Shown here: positions 17,059 through 24,912 of the stretch, piece after piece | Position numbering within the stretch: the stretch's first letter is position 1 | How the letters are laid out: every line of letters begins with the position of its first letter | Source of the DNA: Cytophagales bacterium | Lineage (GTDB): Bacteria; Bacteroidota; Bacteroidia; Cytophagales; Cyclobacteriaceae | Reading direction: 5' to 3' | DNA length: 64,000 bases | NCBI GenBank assembly: GCA_017303805.1 | Contig: JAFLBQ010000001.1 | Location: forward strand, 434,001 to 498,000 | Notes under the pieces: model-generated | Database searches by the model: none | What the model saw: only the letters and a program-made list of their open reading frames with translations | What the model was told of the DNA's origin: nothing | Position numbers and translations under genes: made by a program

Positions 17059-17692
17059 CTAAAACTGATTTTATGCGAACATCCATAAGCAAAGTACTTA
17101 CGGGATGCTCAAAAACCAATCGCCATGCCTCTAACGCAATGGCATGCGGCTGGTAGGGGACATCAGAACCGTAGCGTGCATCGCCCGCTATGGGGCACCC
17201 GACCTTTGCTAATTGGGCCCGTATTTGGTGGTACTTGCCTGTGTGTAGTTCAATATCCCACAGAAATTTCTTTTTTGTGATAGCCGTAATGGTGTAATCC
17301 AATATGGCCTTCTCTGAATATTCAATGGGCGCATCATATACTGTCGCTTTCTTTTTCTCTTTCCGATGCCAGTGTTCCAGCCGGCCGGCAAGCGTTGCCG
17401 GTGCTGTGGCCGTTAAGGCTTTGTAGAATTTTTTTACCCTACGTTCGGCAAACTGCTCACTCAGGTTTTTAAGCACTTCTTTTCTTTTGGCAAAAAGAAC
17501 TATTCCCCTTACGGCCCGGTCAAGCCGGTGCAAGTGCTGCGCATAAACCCCGGTAGAATCCGGTTGGAGATACTTTTTGACTTCTTGCAGCAAGCTTGGA
17601 TTTTGCATCCGATCGGGTTGAACCATGAGGCCCGCTGGTTTGTCTATCAGCAAGATGTGGTCGTCTTCATACAGCGTGCAAAGTGAAGCCAT
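17048..17692 (-). CDS. RluA-family pseudouridine synthase
   Basis: The protein isomerises uridine to pseudouridine in rRNA or tRNA. At 214 residues it is a catalytic domain only, with no N-terminal S4 domain, like RluE, TruC or YqcB-type members. Motifs are DDHILLIDKPAGLMV (10-24), the catalytic loop HRLDR with Asp58, and the late HTGKYHQIRAQLA motif. The target site cannot be named. It begins 15 bp before the tRNA-side intergenic region and overlaps the DUF6807 gene downstream. Confidence 0.88.
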   Translation of the reverse strand: MASLCTLYEDDHILLIDKPAGLMVQPDRMQNPSLLQEVKKYLQPDSTGVYAQHLHRLDRAVRGIVLFAKRKEVLKNLSEQFAERRVKKFYKALTATAPATLAGRLEHWHRKEKKKATVYDAPIEYSEKAILDYTITAITKKKFLWDIELHTGKYHQIRAQLAKVGCPIAGDARYGSDVPYQPHAIALEAWRLVFEHPVSTLLMDVRIKSVLGVE

Positions 17693-18161
17693 GGGCCTTG
17701 TTGAGTTTATTGAGTTTGTAAATGTGCATTAGGAGATTTCAAAACGCCAAAAAACTTAAAAAAACCACCTGTTTTTGTGATGTGGAACATTATATTTGCA
17801 CTCCCTTTTTTGAAAAGAGAAAGGGCTTTGAGGTGGGTGAGCGGCTTAAAACCATCGGCCCGTTGGCGGATAAACAGTCGGCCGGGTAGTTTTGAAAGAT
17901 TTTAGGTTAGCGTTTTAGAAGTGATTAATAAAAATATTGGAGAGGTGGGTGAGAGGCTTAAACCATCCGCCAGTTGGCGGATAAACAGTCGGCCGGGTAG
18001 TTTTGAAAGATTTTAGGTTAGCGTTTTAGAAGTGATTAATAAAAATATTGGAGAGGTGGGTGAGAGGCTTAAAACCATCCGCCAGTTGGCGGATAAACAG
18101 TCGGCCGGGTAGTTTTGAAAGATTTTAGGTTATCGTTTTAGAAGTGATTAATAAAAATATT
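17693..18161. other. Long intergenic leader of the tRNA cluster
   Basis: This 469-bp stretch between the pseudouridine synthase start and tRNA-Ser contains no protein gene. It holds a Bacteroidota -7-like element TATATTTG at 17791-17798, with no good -33 at standard spacing, and then three tandem tRNA-Ser-like repeats. A transcript starting near 17805 would carry all three repeats ahead of the mature tRNAs. Confidence 0.6.
17830..18161 (+). repeat. Three tandem 111/112-bp repeats starting with a tRNA-Ser 5' half
   Basis: The sequence gaggtgggtga recurs at 17830, 17942 and 18053, and the same position falls in the real tRNA-Ser at 18165, giving spacings of 112, 111 and 112. Units 2 and 3 share with the tRNA the first 26 bases (GGAGAGGTGGGTGAGAGGCT..., through the D-arm) and the upstream TTAATAAAAATATT. 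After the D-arm they diverge into a hairpin, ATCCGCC-AGTT-GGCGGAT, then ACAGTCGGCCGGG and a T-rich spacer. They lack a T-arm and acceptor 3' strand, so they are tRNA-Ser-derived halves or pseudogenes. Unit 1 is more diverged and its hairpin is imperfect. Confidence 0.88.
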
Positions 18162-18250
18162 GGAGAGGTGGGTGAGAGGCTTAAACCAGCAGTTTGCTAA
18201 ACTGTCGTACGGGTAAAACCGTACCGGGGGTTCGAATCCCCCCCCCTCCG
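18162..18250 (+). tRNA. tRNA-Ser (GCU)
   Basis: This 89-nt tRNA has an anticodon loop TTGCTAA (anticodon GCT, reading AGC/AGU), a long class II variable arm with GTACGG/CCGTAC pairing, a T-arm GGGGG-TTCGAAT-CCCCC, discriminator G and no encoded CCA. The acceptor stem GGAGAGG pairs with CCCCTCC and leaves one A5-C mismatch. The same A is present in the upstream repeat copies 2 and 3. Confidence 0.93.
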
Positions 18251-18264
18251 CAAGAATTCAAAAT

Positions 18265-18338
18265 GGTCTCATAGCTCAACTGGATAGAGCAGCTGCCTTC
18301 TAAGCAGCAGGTTGCTGGTTCGAGTCCAGCTGGGATCA
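18265..18338 (+). tRNA. tRNA-Arg (UCU)
   Basis: This 74-nt tRNA begins GGTCTCATAGCTCAACTGG. The anticodon stem GCTGC/GCAGC encloses the loop CTTCTAA, giving anticodon TCT (reads AGA/AGG). The T-arm is standard (GGTTCGAGTCC), the discriminator is A, and there is no encoded CCA. It lies 14 bases after tRNA-Ser. Confidence 0.95.
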
Positions 18339-18393
18339 CAAAAGAGTTGGTGGCTGAGATTGTTTTTATATCTTCGCGCTCCAATTTATGGAT

Positions 18394-18467
18394 CGGGGTG
18401 TAGCGTAGCCCGGTATCGCGCTTGGTTTGGGACCAAGAGGTCGTCAGTTCGAATCTGGCCACCCCGA
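18394..18467 (+). tRNA. tRNA-Pro (UGG)
   Basis: This 74-nt tRNA has the acceptor stem CGGGGTG/CACCCCG, anticodon stem CTTGG/CCAAG with loop TTTGGGA (anticodon TGG), T-loop TTCGAAT and discriminator A. It lies 55 bases after tRNA-Arg and is the last tRNA before the terminator. Confidence 0.96.
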
Positions 18468-18469
18468 CA

Positions 18470-18499
18470 AAGCTTCACATTTTGTGGAGCTTTTTTTTT
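18470..18499 (+). terminator. Rho-independent terminator of the tRNA cluster
   Basis: The stem AGCTTCACA/TGTGGAGCT (one G-T pair) with a TTT loop is followed by a run of nine T. It begins within three bases of the tRNA-Pro 3' end and closes the Ser-Arg-Pro transcript. Confidence 0.88.
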
Positions 18500-18536
18500 G
18501 ACCATTAAGTTAAGCTCAACTTTTCAAAGTTGCCGA

Positions 18537-18872
18537 CTACGATCTTAAAGCACGTAGCAAGGCCCCTGTTAACGAAGCCATACCGCCCGCCAGTGCCCCA
18601 ACGCAAATGGTGAGTAAAAAAGAGTTTACCGGCAGTAATCGGTTTACCTTTTCGGTTAGAACTGCATGTGTTGATAGATCAATATACAATGCTGTCAAGC
18701 CCCACAGCAGCCCTACACCAATAAATCCGGCAAGGAAGGAAAGATACCCCTTGTTTTTGAAAGCAAACCCTACAACCCCAGCCGCCAGGGCCAGCGACCA
18801 CCACGGCAAAAACAATTGAAAAAGAAAGCAGCAGACTATTGTAACTACTGCTTGTTGAATTAACTTCATCAT
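18537..18872 (-). CDS. Small four-TM membrane protein, unknown function
   Basis: This 111-residue protein consists of four hydrophobic segments (about 8-22, 24-40, 45-65 and 82-105) with short loops and no charged catalytic motif. I recognise no named domain. It may start at the first or second Met (MMKLIQQ). Its start overlaps the stop of the penicillin-acylase gene by four bases (18869-18872), so it is expressed with that gene. Confidence 0.7.
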   Translation of the reverse strand: MMKLIQQAVVTIVCCFLFQLFLPWWSLALAAGVVGFAFKNKGYLSFLAGFIGVGLLWGLTALYIDLSTHAVLTEKVNRLLPVNSFLLTICVGALAGGMASLTGALLRALRS

Positions 18873-21292
18873 TCTGGTTGTAAGGTTAGGGTGGCCAGCA
18901 CTGCTTTATAGCGTGTTGGGTTAGAGTCAAATTGCAACGTGTAGTAACTTCCCTGGGTCCAGGAGTTTAGCATATTGTTATAATAAGGGCTGCCGGGGTT
19001 ACCCGATTGCCCACCTGGATAAACTCCCCAGGCCCGCACCCCATTTTTCTCAAGGCTTACCACCATGCGCCAACTGGGGCCATGCTTTCGCGATGATGCA
19101 TTTACGATTTCGCGGTTGCCCCCGTGCTGTACGTGGTAACTCATAGCGGGCAAGCGTAGCAAGTGCTCAATGTAGGTGTCTTTATAATCGGCCCACCGTG
19201 GCTCCTGGTTATGTTCTGCTTTCCAGCTATCAACAGCAGCCACTCCTTTAAGAAACGCATGGTGCACCACATCGCGGGCCGTTTCTTTTTCGGGTGTGGT
19301 AAGGATATCAAAAAAGTTAAGCTCCGGTTTTTCTTTAATAAGTTTTATAGTTGTAAAGGCGGTAGGGTACTGTAAAGCAACTTTAGCTTCTTTTATTTCG
19401 TCCCACACCAGGGGCATTAACGCATTCCACCAGGCTTCGTAATAAGAAGCTCCGAGTGCATCGGTAGTGTTCTCATAATCCCAATCTTTAAGAATTGAAT
19501 AGGCAAGGTTTTGCGACTCGGTTAATTCCTGAATCTTTATAAAACTTAAAAACAACGGCAACGTTTCTGAGGCTTTCAGGTTATAAGAATCGAATTGCAA
19601 TTCCATCATATCGCGGGGTGTAATTTCAGTCATCTCACTTAAGAGTTTGTTTATTCTGCGGTTGCGATACGCTTCGTAACTGGAAGCAGTTATGTAGTAG
19701 GGGTATGAAGTATCTGCCGGGTATTGATTTGCCGAACTCACAAAACCCCGGGGCGGGTTTTTATGCATTATGTTCTGCTCGTTAGGAATAAATGCTTTCC
19801 ACTCGGTTTGGGTATTGGTTCCATCCAATACAAAACGACCTTCGTCTTTGCGCCTTACGGGATACTTGCCCTGAATGCGCATGGCGATATCGCCACTTAC
19901 ACTGGCAAACGCAAAATTTTGGGCAGGCGAGGCATAGTGATCTAAAGCCTCCATGTACTCGCTAAAATTTTTTGCGCGGTTTAGTTTGTAAAAAGTTACA
20001 ACCTCCTCCGAAGGGTCGTGCGCAACCCACCGCAAACTGAAGTTATTTTTTTCGCCCTCAGCGTTGAATAGCCTATCGAACATTACAGGGCCATGGTGAG
20101 TATAGGTTACCGTATCGTAAAAGGGAGCACTGTTTTTAATTGCAATTTTTTCTACCAGTTGGTGTGAGGGTCTCCAGGTAGAATCAATTTTATATTCGCG
20201 TTGCAGGGCATCTTTAAATTCTACTTTATACCAGTCCACCAGGTCGCGCTGGGCATTGGTTACACCCCAGGCAATGGAGTCGGTAAAGCCGCTGATAACG
20301 GCTGGCGCACCCGGTAGCGAGGCGCCCATTACATTTACCCCCGGGGCTTGCAAATGAATTATAAACCAAATACTTGGCAGTGTTAGGCCCAGGTGCGGAT
20401 CGTTACAAAGTATGGGTGCACCGCTGTGTGTTTTTTTTCCGCTCACAGCCCAATTGTTGCTTCCCACATCAGGTTGTGCTTTTTCTAAAGCCGATATCGC
20501 GATCAACTCTTTCGGCACTGCCAGCGGAATGCTATCCAAAACAATCGGGTTAAATTTCCAATTACCGGTATTATCCACAATGGGATCGCCCACATTTTCA
20601 TTATCCGGCCATAGTAAATCCAGTGTAGTTTTATCAAACAGGTTAAGCGCGTTGGTCATCTCAAAATCCTTCTCGCCACTGTTAAGAGTAAGGGCCATGG
20701 TTTTAAGCAGCAAGGCGCACTTCAGGGTCGTCCACTCCTCCGGTTCATAGTCCAGCAGTTTGTACTCCAGCGGCAGGTTTTTGTAAGTTAACGATTGAAT
20801 GTAAAGGTTAACTCCTTTGGTGTAGTTGGTAACCATGGTATTGGCAACCGGGTTGGCTTCCATTGCCACGCGTGCTTTTTCGGCAGCCCAAACCATGCCT
20901 CGTCTGCGCTGGGTGCGATCGTAATCGAGAGCAGCCTTGCCAATAATTTCAGATACCCGGCCGGCCGCAGCATGCGTTTGAAATTCCATTTGCCAAAGCC
21001 GGTGTCGTGCTGTAACAAAACCTTGGGCCAGGTATAAATCTTCATCGTTGCTGGCAAATACGTGCGGAATCAGCAGGCTGTCGTAAATAATTTGGATCTC
21101 GCCTTTCAGCCCGTTAATGCGTACTGCTTCATCGGGTATTTCTTTACGTTCCGCATTTTGCCAGAATCCCCCGAAAGGGTTTAAGAATTTACCAAGAGGC
21201 GGAATAGGGGAGCCAAAATTCCAGCTCCGGTTAAGGGCCACTATCAGTAGCACGGTTAAGATTAAGGCGCTTACCGATTTAAACAACTTCAT
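18869..21292 (-). CDS. Penicillin acylase (penicillin amidase) family Ntn hydrolase
   Basis: This 807-residue family member is made as a precursor that self-cleaves to alpha and beta chains. The nucleophile is the new N-terminal Ser of the beta chain, visible as Ser278 in VGSNNWAVSGKKTHSG. Downstream are NDPHLGL, PGAPAVISGFTDSIAWGVTNAQRD and the late HGPSWRMVV region, all family-typical. A signal-anchor lies at residues 5-20, so the enzyme should be periplasmic. Related enzymes hydrolyse acyl-homoserine lactones, beta-lactam side chains or other amides; the substrate here is unknown. It is divergent from kdsC. Confidence 0.9.
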   Translation of the reverse strand: MKLFKSVSALILTVLLIVALNRSWNFGSPIPPLGKFLNPFGGFWQNAERKEIPDEAVRINGLKGEIQIIYDSLLIPHVFASNDEDLYLAQGFVTARHRLWQMEFQTHAAAGRVSEIIGKAALDYDRTQRRRGMVWAAEKARVAMEANPVANTMVTNYTKGVNLYIQSLTYKNLPLEYKLLDYEPEEWTTLKCALLLKTMALTLNSGEKDFEMTNALNLFDKTTLDLLWPDNENVGDPIVDNTGNWKFNPIVLDSIPLAVPKELIAISALEKAQPDVGSNNWAVSGKKTHSGAPILCNDPHLGLTLPSIWFIIHLQAPGVNVMGASLPGAPAVISGFTDSIAWGVTNAQRDLVDWYKVEFKDALQREYKIDSTWRPSHQLVEKIAIKNSAPFYDTVTYTHHGPVMFDRLFNAEGEKNNFSLRWVAHDPSEEVVTFYKLNRAKNFSEYMEALDHYASPAQNFAFASVSGDIAMRIQGKYPVRRKDEGRFVLDGTNTQTEWKAFIPNEQNIMHKNPPRGFVSSANQYPADTSYPYYITASSYEAYRNRRINKLLSEMTEITPRDMMELQFDSYNLKASETLPLFLSFIKIQELTESQNLAYSILKDWDYENTTDALGASYYEAWWNALMPLVWDEIKEAKVALQYPTAFTTIKLIKEKPELNFFDILTTPEKETARDVVHHAFLKGVAAVDSWKAEHNQEPRWADYKDTYIEHLLRLPAMSYHVQHGGNREIVNASSRKHGPSWRMVVSLEKNGVRAWGVYPGGQSGNPGSPYYNNMLNSWTQGSYYTLQFDSNPTRYKAVLATLTLQPE

Positions 21293-21402
21293 AGGTTTGG
21301 ATTGTAGAAAGTAATGTTCCGCAATTCGTTCTTAATTTTCAATTGCGGGCAGTGAAATTGTTTTTGTTTAATTTTACACCTCTTTAAATCAGCTACCTAA
21401 GC

Positions 21403-21954
21403 ATGGCGGTAAACGAAGTACTTGCAAAGTACAGCAAAGATCAAATTAAAAAGGCGAGCCAGGTTAAGGCACTTTTTTTTGATGTAGATGGAGTACTAAC
21501 CGATGGTGGAATTATTTATGATGATACCGGAGTGGAAACAAAGTGCTTCAATGTAAAAGATGGCTACATCATTAGCCACTTAAAGCAAGCAGGTATTTTG
21601 GTAGGAATTATTACCGGCCGCGAATCGAAGATTGTAAGTAACCGGGCGGCAGAATTAAAACTGGATTTTTGCCATCAGGGCATTTCCGATAAACATGCCG
21701 TATTTGAAAAACTGGTTGAATACTATAAGCTGAAGCGCAAGCAGGTTGCTTACATAGGCGATGATCTGAATGACGTAAAAACTTTGCGGGCCTGTGGTTT
21801 GTCGGCTTGCCCGGCCGATGCGGTAAGTTATATTGCTACTCAAGTAGATATTGTAACTCAAGCCCGGGGTGGCAAGGGCGCAGTACGCGAAGTGAGCGAC
21901 CTGATTTTGGCCGCAAAAGGAGTATTAGACAAAATAATTAAATCAAGCCTTTAA
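21403..21954 (+). CDS. kdsC: 3-deoxy-D-manno-octulosonate 8-phosphate phosphatase
   Basis: KdsC removes phosphate from KDO-8-P to give KDO for the lipopolysaccharide core. At 183 residues it is a C0-type HAD phosphatase without a cap. Motif I is FFDVDGVLTDG with Asp27 and Asp29, the TGRES region follows (about 68-72), and motif III is YIGDDLNDVKTL near 121. The kdsA gene follows two bases after its stop. The gene opens the long plus-strand run that continues into the polysaccharide locus. Confidence 0.93.
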   Translation: MAVNEVLAKYSKDQIKKASQVKALFFDVDGVLTDGGIIYDDTGVETKCFNVKDGYIISHLKQAGILVGIITGRESKIVSNRAAELKLDFCHQGISDKHAVFEKLVEYYKLKRKQVAYIGDDLNDVKTLRACGLSACPADAVSYIATQVDIVTQARGGKGAVREVSDLILAAKGVLDKIIKSSL

Positions 21955-21955
21955 A

Positions 21956-22786
21956 GTGGATCTTTTTAAAGAACAAGTTTCGATTACCGATTCGATAACC
22001 CTGGGGGGCGATCGGATGGTTTTATTTGCGGGCCCTTGTGCTGCGGAGAGTTACGACATCTGCATGGAAACCGGAACCCAGGTTAAGAAAATCTGCCAGG
22101 ACCTTGGTATCGACTATGTGTTTAAGGCTTCATTCGACAAAGCCAATCGCACCTCATCAGGTTCTTATCGCGGCCCTTCGGTAGATATGGGTCTGGAGAT
22201 ACTTTCGATGGTAAGAAATGATTTGAAAGTTCCGGTTGTAACCGATGTGCACGAATCGCACCAATGTGCCGAAGTTGCCGCAATTGTTGATGTACTGCAG
22301 ATACCCGCTTTTCTTTGCCGGCAAACCGATTTGCTGATGGCTGCGGCCAGAACCGGTAAACCCGTTAAAGTAAAGAAGGGCCAGTTCATGGCCCCGGAAG
22401 ACATGCGCTATGCATTGGATAAAGTAAGAGGCGAAGGGAACAAGAATGTATTTTTAACCGAGCGCGGCTCCAGCTTTGGGTACCATAACCTGGTGGTGGA
22501 TGTGCGCTCGCTACCTATTATGCGCCAATATGCACCGGTTGTTTTTGATGTTACCCACAGCATTCAACGCCCGGGTGGGCTTGGTGGTAAGAGTGGTGGC
22601 GACAGGCAGTTTGCACCCTACCTCGCAAAAGCTGCTGCGGCTGCCGGGGTAGATGGCTTTTTTATTGAAACGCATCCGCAACCGGAAAAAGCACTGAGCG
22701 ATGGACCCAACATGGTACCCTTGCACGAACTGCGCGACTTTGTAAGCACGCTCAAAAAATTCTTTGACCTCTCAAAAGCTGTTTGA
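21956..22786 (+). CDS. kdsA: 3-deoxy-8-phosphooctulonate synthase (KDO-8-P synthase)
   Basis: KdsA condenses phosphoenolpyruvate with arabinose-5-phosphate. The start is GTG at 21956, one base after the kdsC stop. The 276-residue TIM barrel has the usual landmarks: LFAGPCAAES (about 23-32), FKASFDKANRTS (56-67), PVVTDVHE, CRQTDLL and the late GFFIETHPQPEKALSDGPNMVPL. It is the step before KdsC, and the pair confirm KDO synthesis. The stop overlaps the TTG start of the UpxY gene (TTGA), so the EPS regulator is coupled to the KDO genes. Confidence 0.95.
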   Translation: MDLFKEQVSITDSITLGGDRMVLFAGPCAAESYDICMETGTQVKKICQDLGIDYVFKASFDKANRTSSGSYRGPSVDMGLEILSMVRNDLKVPVVTDVHESHQCAEVAAIVDVLQIPAFLCRQTDLLMAAARTGKPVKVKKGQFMAPEDMRYALDKVRGEGNKNVFLTERGSSFGYHNLVVDVRSLPIMRQYAPVVFDVTHSIQRPGGLGGKSGGDRQFAPYLAKAAAAAGVDGFFIETHPQPEKALSDGPNMVPLHELRDFVSTLKKFFDLSKAV

Positions 22787-23301
22787 GCAACGACTCTATT
22801 CAGGTGAAACATTGGTTTGTTTTTTATACGAAGAGCAGACAAGAAAAGAAAATTCGCGACCTGTTGACGAGGCGCGGCTTTGAAGTTTTTCTGCCCTTGC
22901 AAAAGGTGATGCGCCAGTGGAGCGATCGTAAAAAGAAAGTGGAAGTACCGCTTTTCAACTCCTACATCTTCGTGTTCGAATCGGAAGATCAGATTCCATT
23001 TATAGTTCAAACTCCGGGCATTGCCTGGAACCTGCGCCACAACAACAAACCCGCGGTGCTTCATCCCTACGAACTCCAAACCATTACTCGATTTTTAGAT
23101 TCGGGGCTGCTATTGGAAAGCCAGCCTTACACCGACTTAACCGTGGGCGACCCGGTTGAAGTGATTGATGGTCCGCTTAAGGGTATGCTGGGTATGCTGT
23201 TGAAAACTACCGATGGCGAAAAGTTTACTGTAGGGTTAGAATCGATCGGGCAAACGATGCTGGTGCGCATTGATCCGGGAGTGCTCAAAAAGCGCATTTA
23301 A
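22783..23301 (+). CDS. UpxY-like NusG paralogue, locus-specific transcription antiterminator
   Basis: This 172-residue protein begins at TTG 22783 (VKHWFVFYTKSRQEKKIRDLL after a short leader) and has an NGN domain (about 8-110) and a C-terminal KOW domain (about 122-172, VGDPVEVIDGPLKGMLGML). This is the layout of Bacteroides UpxY proteins, NusG paralogues encoded first in capsule operons that keep RNA polymerase reading through the long operon. Its place just before a run of more than 30 polysaccharide genes fits exactly. The target leader site is not identifiable by eye. Confidence 0.9.
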   Translation: MSNDSIQVKHWFVFYTKSRQEKKIRDLLTRRGFEVFLPLQKVMRQWSDRKKKVEVPLFNSYIFVFESEDQIPFIVQTPGIAWNLRHNNKPAVLHPYELQTITRFLDSGLLLESQPYTDLTVGDPVEVIDGPLKGMLGMLLKTTDGEKFTVGLESIGQTMLVRIDPGVLKKRI

Positions 23302-23358
23302 AATCAAATTTTAAGAGTAATTTATTTACTCATAGCCTTTTTTGACTAAATTTAGGCC

Positions 23359-23883
23359 GTGCTGGATACGTTGATTACCTCCAAAACCCGCATACGCATG
23401 TTGCTGAAGTTTTTCACCAACAGCGCATCCAGTGCCTATTTGCGCGGGCTTGCCGAGGAATTTGGTGAATCTACCAACTCCATCCGCCACGAACTCAACA
23501 ATTTAAGCAAGGCCGGGTACCTGATTTCTACAGAAGAAGGCCGCACCATTCAATATCGGGCCAACACCCAACATCCGCTCTACCCGGAGATAAAAAGCCT
23601 GGTGCATAAGTACCTGGGTGTAGATAAGATTATCGATGCGATTGTATCAAAGTTAGGAGACTTGCGTGCCGCCTACATTGTGGGCGATTATGCAAAAGGC
23701 CATGATAGCGGAACCATCGAGTTATTGCTGATTGGCGAGTTAGATAAACAGTACTTAGAAAAATTAGTTAGCCGGGCACAGAGTCTGATTAACCGAACAA
23801 TAAAAGTGAGCCACCTGGCCGAGGCCGAGTTTGAATCGGAGAAGATTCCAAACGCCTTGCTGGTGTGGGGTGCCAAGGACTAA
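23359..23883 (+). CDS. Winged-helix regulator with nucleotidyltransferase-like C-terminal domain
   Basis: The start is GTG at 23359. The 174-residue protein has an N-terminal winged helix (about 5-70: SKTRIRMLLKFF, ESTNSIRHELNNLSKAGYL) like ArsR or MarR-type regulators. The C-terminal domain (about 80-174) reads LGDLRAAYIVGDYAKGHDSGTIELLLIG, reminiscent of the MNT-type nucleotidyltransferase core. The GDYAKG would replace the usual GS-x10-D motif, so catalysis is doubtful. Such proteins are often found at the head of Bacteroidota polysaccharide loci beside UpxY, and a role in local regulation is inferred. Confidence 0.75.
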   Translation: MLDTLITSKTRIRMLLKFFTNSASSAYLRGLAEEFGESTNSIRHELNNLSKAGYLISTEEGRTIQYRANTQHPLYPEIKSLVHKYLGVDKIIDAIVSKLGDLRAAYIVGDYAKGHDSGTIELLLIGELDKQYLEKLVSRAQSLINRTIKVSHLAEAEFESEKIPNALLVWGAKD

Positions 23884-23955
23884 GCAGTTTGCCGGGCCTC
23901 CAATTTTTTTTTGACTCACTGGGACTGAGGAGGCGGAGCTGTAAATAGTTAACAG

Positions 23956-24912
23956 ATGCCAAAAATTTACATCGCGGGACATAAAGGCATGGTGGGCTCT
24001 GCTATCTGGCGCAAACTTGAAACGACACGCGAATATCAACTCACAGGCAGAACGCATGCCGAACTTGATTTGCAGAACCAGCAGGCCGTTCTAAAATTTT
24101 TTGCAGATGAGAAACCTGATGTGGTTATAGATGCTGCCGCACGTGTGGGTGGAATTATGGCTAATGCAACGTATCCGTATCAATTTCTTTCGGATAATTT
24201 GCAGATACAGAACAATTTGATTCAGGGTGCTTTTGATAGCGGAGTTAAGCGTTTTATTTTTTTAGGAAGCTCTTGCATCTATCCACGGTTGGCACCTCAG
24301 CCTATACAAGAAGAATCTTTATTGACAGGCGAATTAGAACCGACTAATCAGTGGTATGCTATTGCTAAAATTGCCGGTGTTAAAACCATAGAGGCTTTGC
24401 GCAGGCAGTACCAACTAAACTATGTTAGCTTAATGCCTACCAATTTGTACGGGCCTTTTGACAATTTTGATTTGGAAACATCGCATGTTTTACCGGCCAT
24501 GATTCGAAAATTTCATGATGCGACCAGGAATAACCATGCACCCGTAGCGCTATGGGGTAGTGGAAGTGCCCTGCGGGAGTTTTTGCATGTTGATGATCTT
24601 GCTGAGGCAGTTAATTTTTTGCTTAACAAAGTAACCCCCTACGACCTTTATAATGTGGGTACCGGAACCGATCTAAGCATTAAGAACCTTGCCCTGTTAA
24701 TCCAAGAAATAGTTGGCCACAAGGGCGAGATTAAATGGGATACGACCAAGCCCGATGGAACCCCGCGCAAGCTATTAGATGTGCAAAGGCTGCACACATT
24801 AGGTTGGAAAGCATCGATTAACCTGGAGGCAGGAATTCGGAATACGTATGAATGGTTTGTTGCGAACTATAACCAGGTAAAGCAAGTTAAGATTAAACCT
24901 AATCAGGTATGA
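23956..24912 (+). CDS. fcl: GDP-L-fucose synthase
   Basis: Fcl epimerises and reduces GDP-4-keto-6-deoxymannose to GDP-L-fucose with NADPH. The 318-residue SDR protein has GHKGMVGS (8-15), the LGSSCIYP segment with Ser105, Ser106 and Cys107, and the YxxxK pair Tyr134/Lys138. The late region [20 protein letters not shown] is diagnostic for the family. Its stop overlaps the gmd start (ATGA), so the pathway's second enzyme is encoded first. It indicates fucose (or a derivative) in the polysaccharide. Confidence 0.95.
   Translation: MPKIYIAGHKGMVGSAIWRKLETTREYQLTGRTHAELDLQNQQAVLKFFADEKPDVVIDAAARVGGIMANATYPYQFLSDNLQIQNNLIQGAFDSGVKRFIFLGSSCIYPRLAPQPIQEESLLTGELEPTNQWYAIAKIAGVKTIEALRRQYQLNYVSLMPTNLYGPFDNFDLETSHVLPAMIRKFHDATRNNHAPVALWGSGSALREFLHVDDLAEAVNFLLNKVTPYDLYNVGTGTDLSIKNLALLIQEIVGHKGEIKWDTTKPDGTPRKLLDVQRLHTLGWKASINLEAGIRNTYEWFVANYNQVKQVKIKPNQV

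Noticed and set aside
17830..18161. Possible CRISPR array
   Set aside because: Units are 111-112 bp and nearly identical along their whole length, with no variable spacers and no cas genes; they are tRNA-derived tandem repeats.
18181..18462. 93-residue minus-strand ORF across the tRNA genes
   Set aside because: It is the antisense of tRNA-Ser, tRNA-Arg and tRNA-Pro; such ORFs are a known annotation artefact and the tRNA folds explain the sequence.
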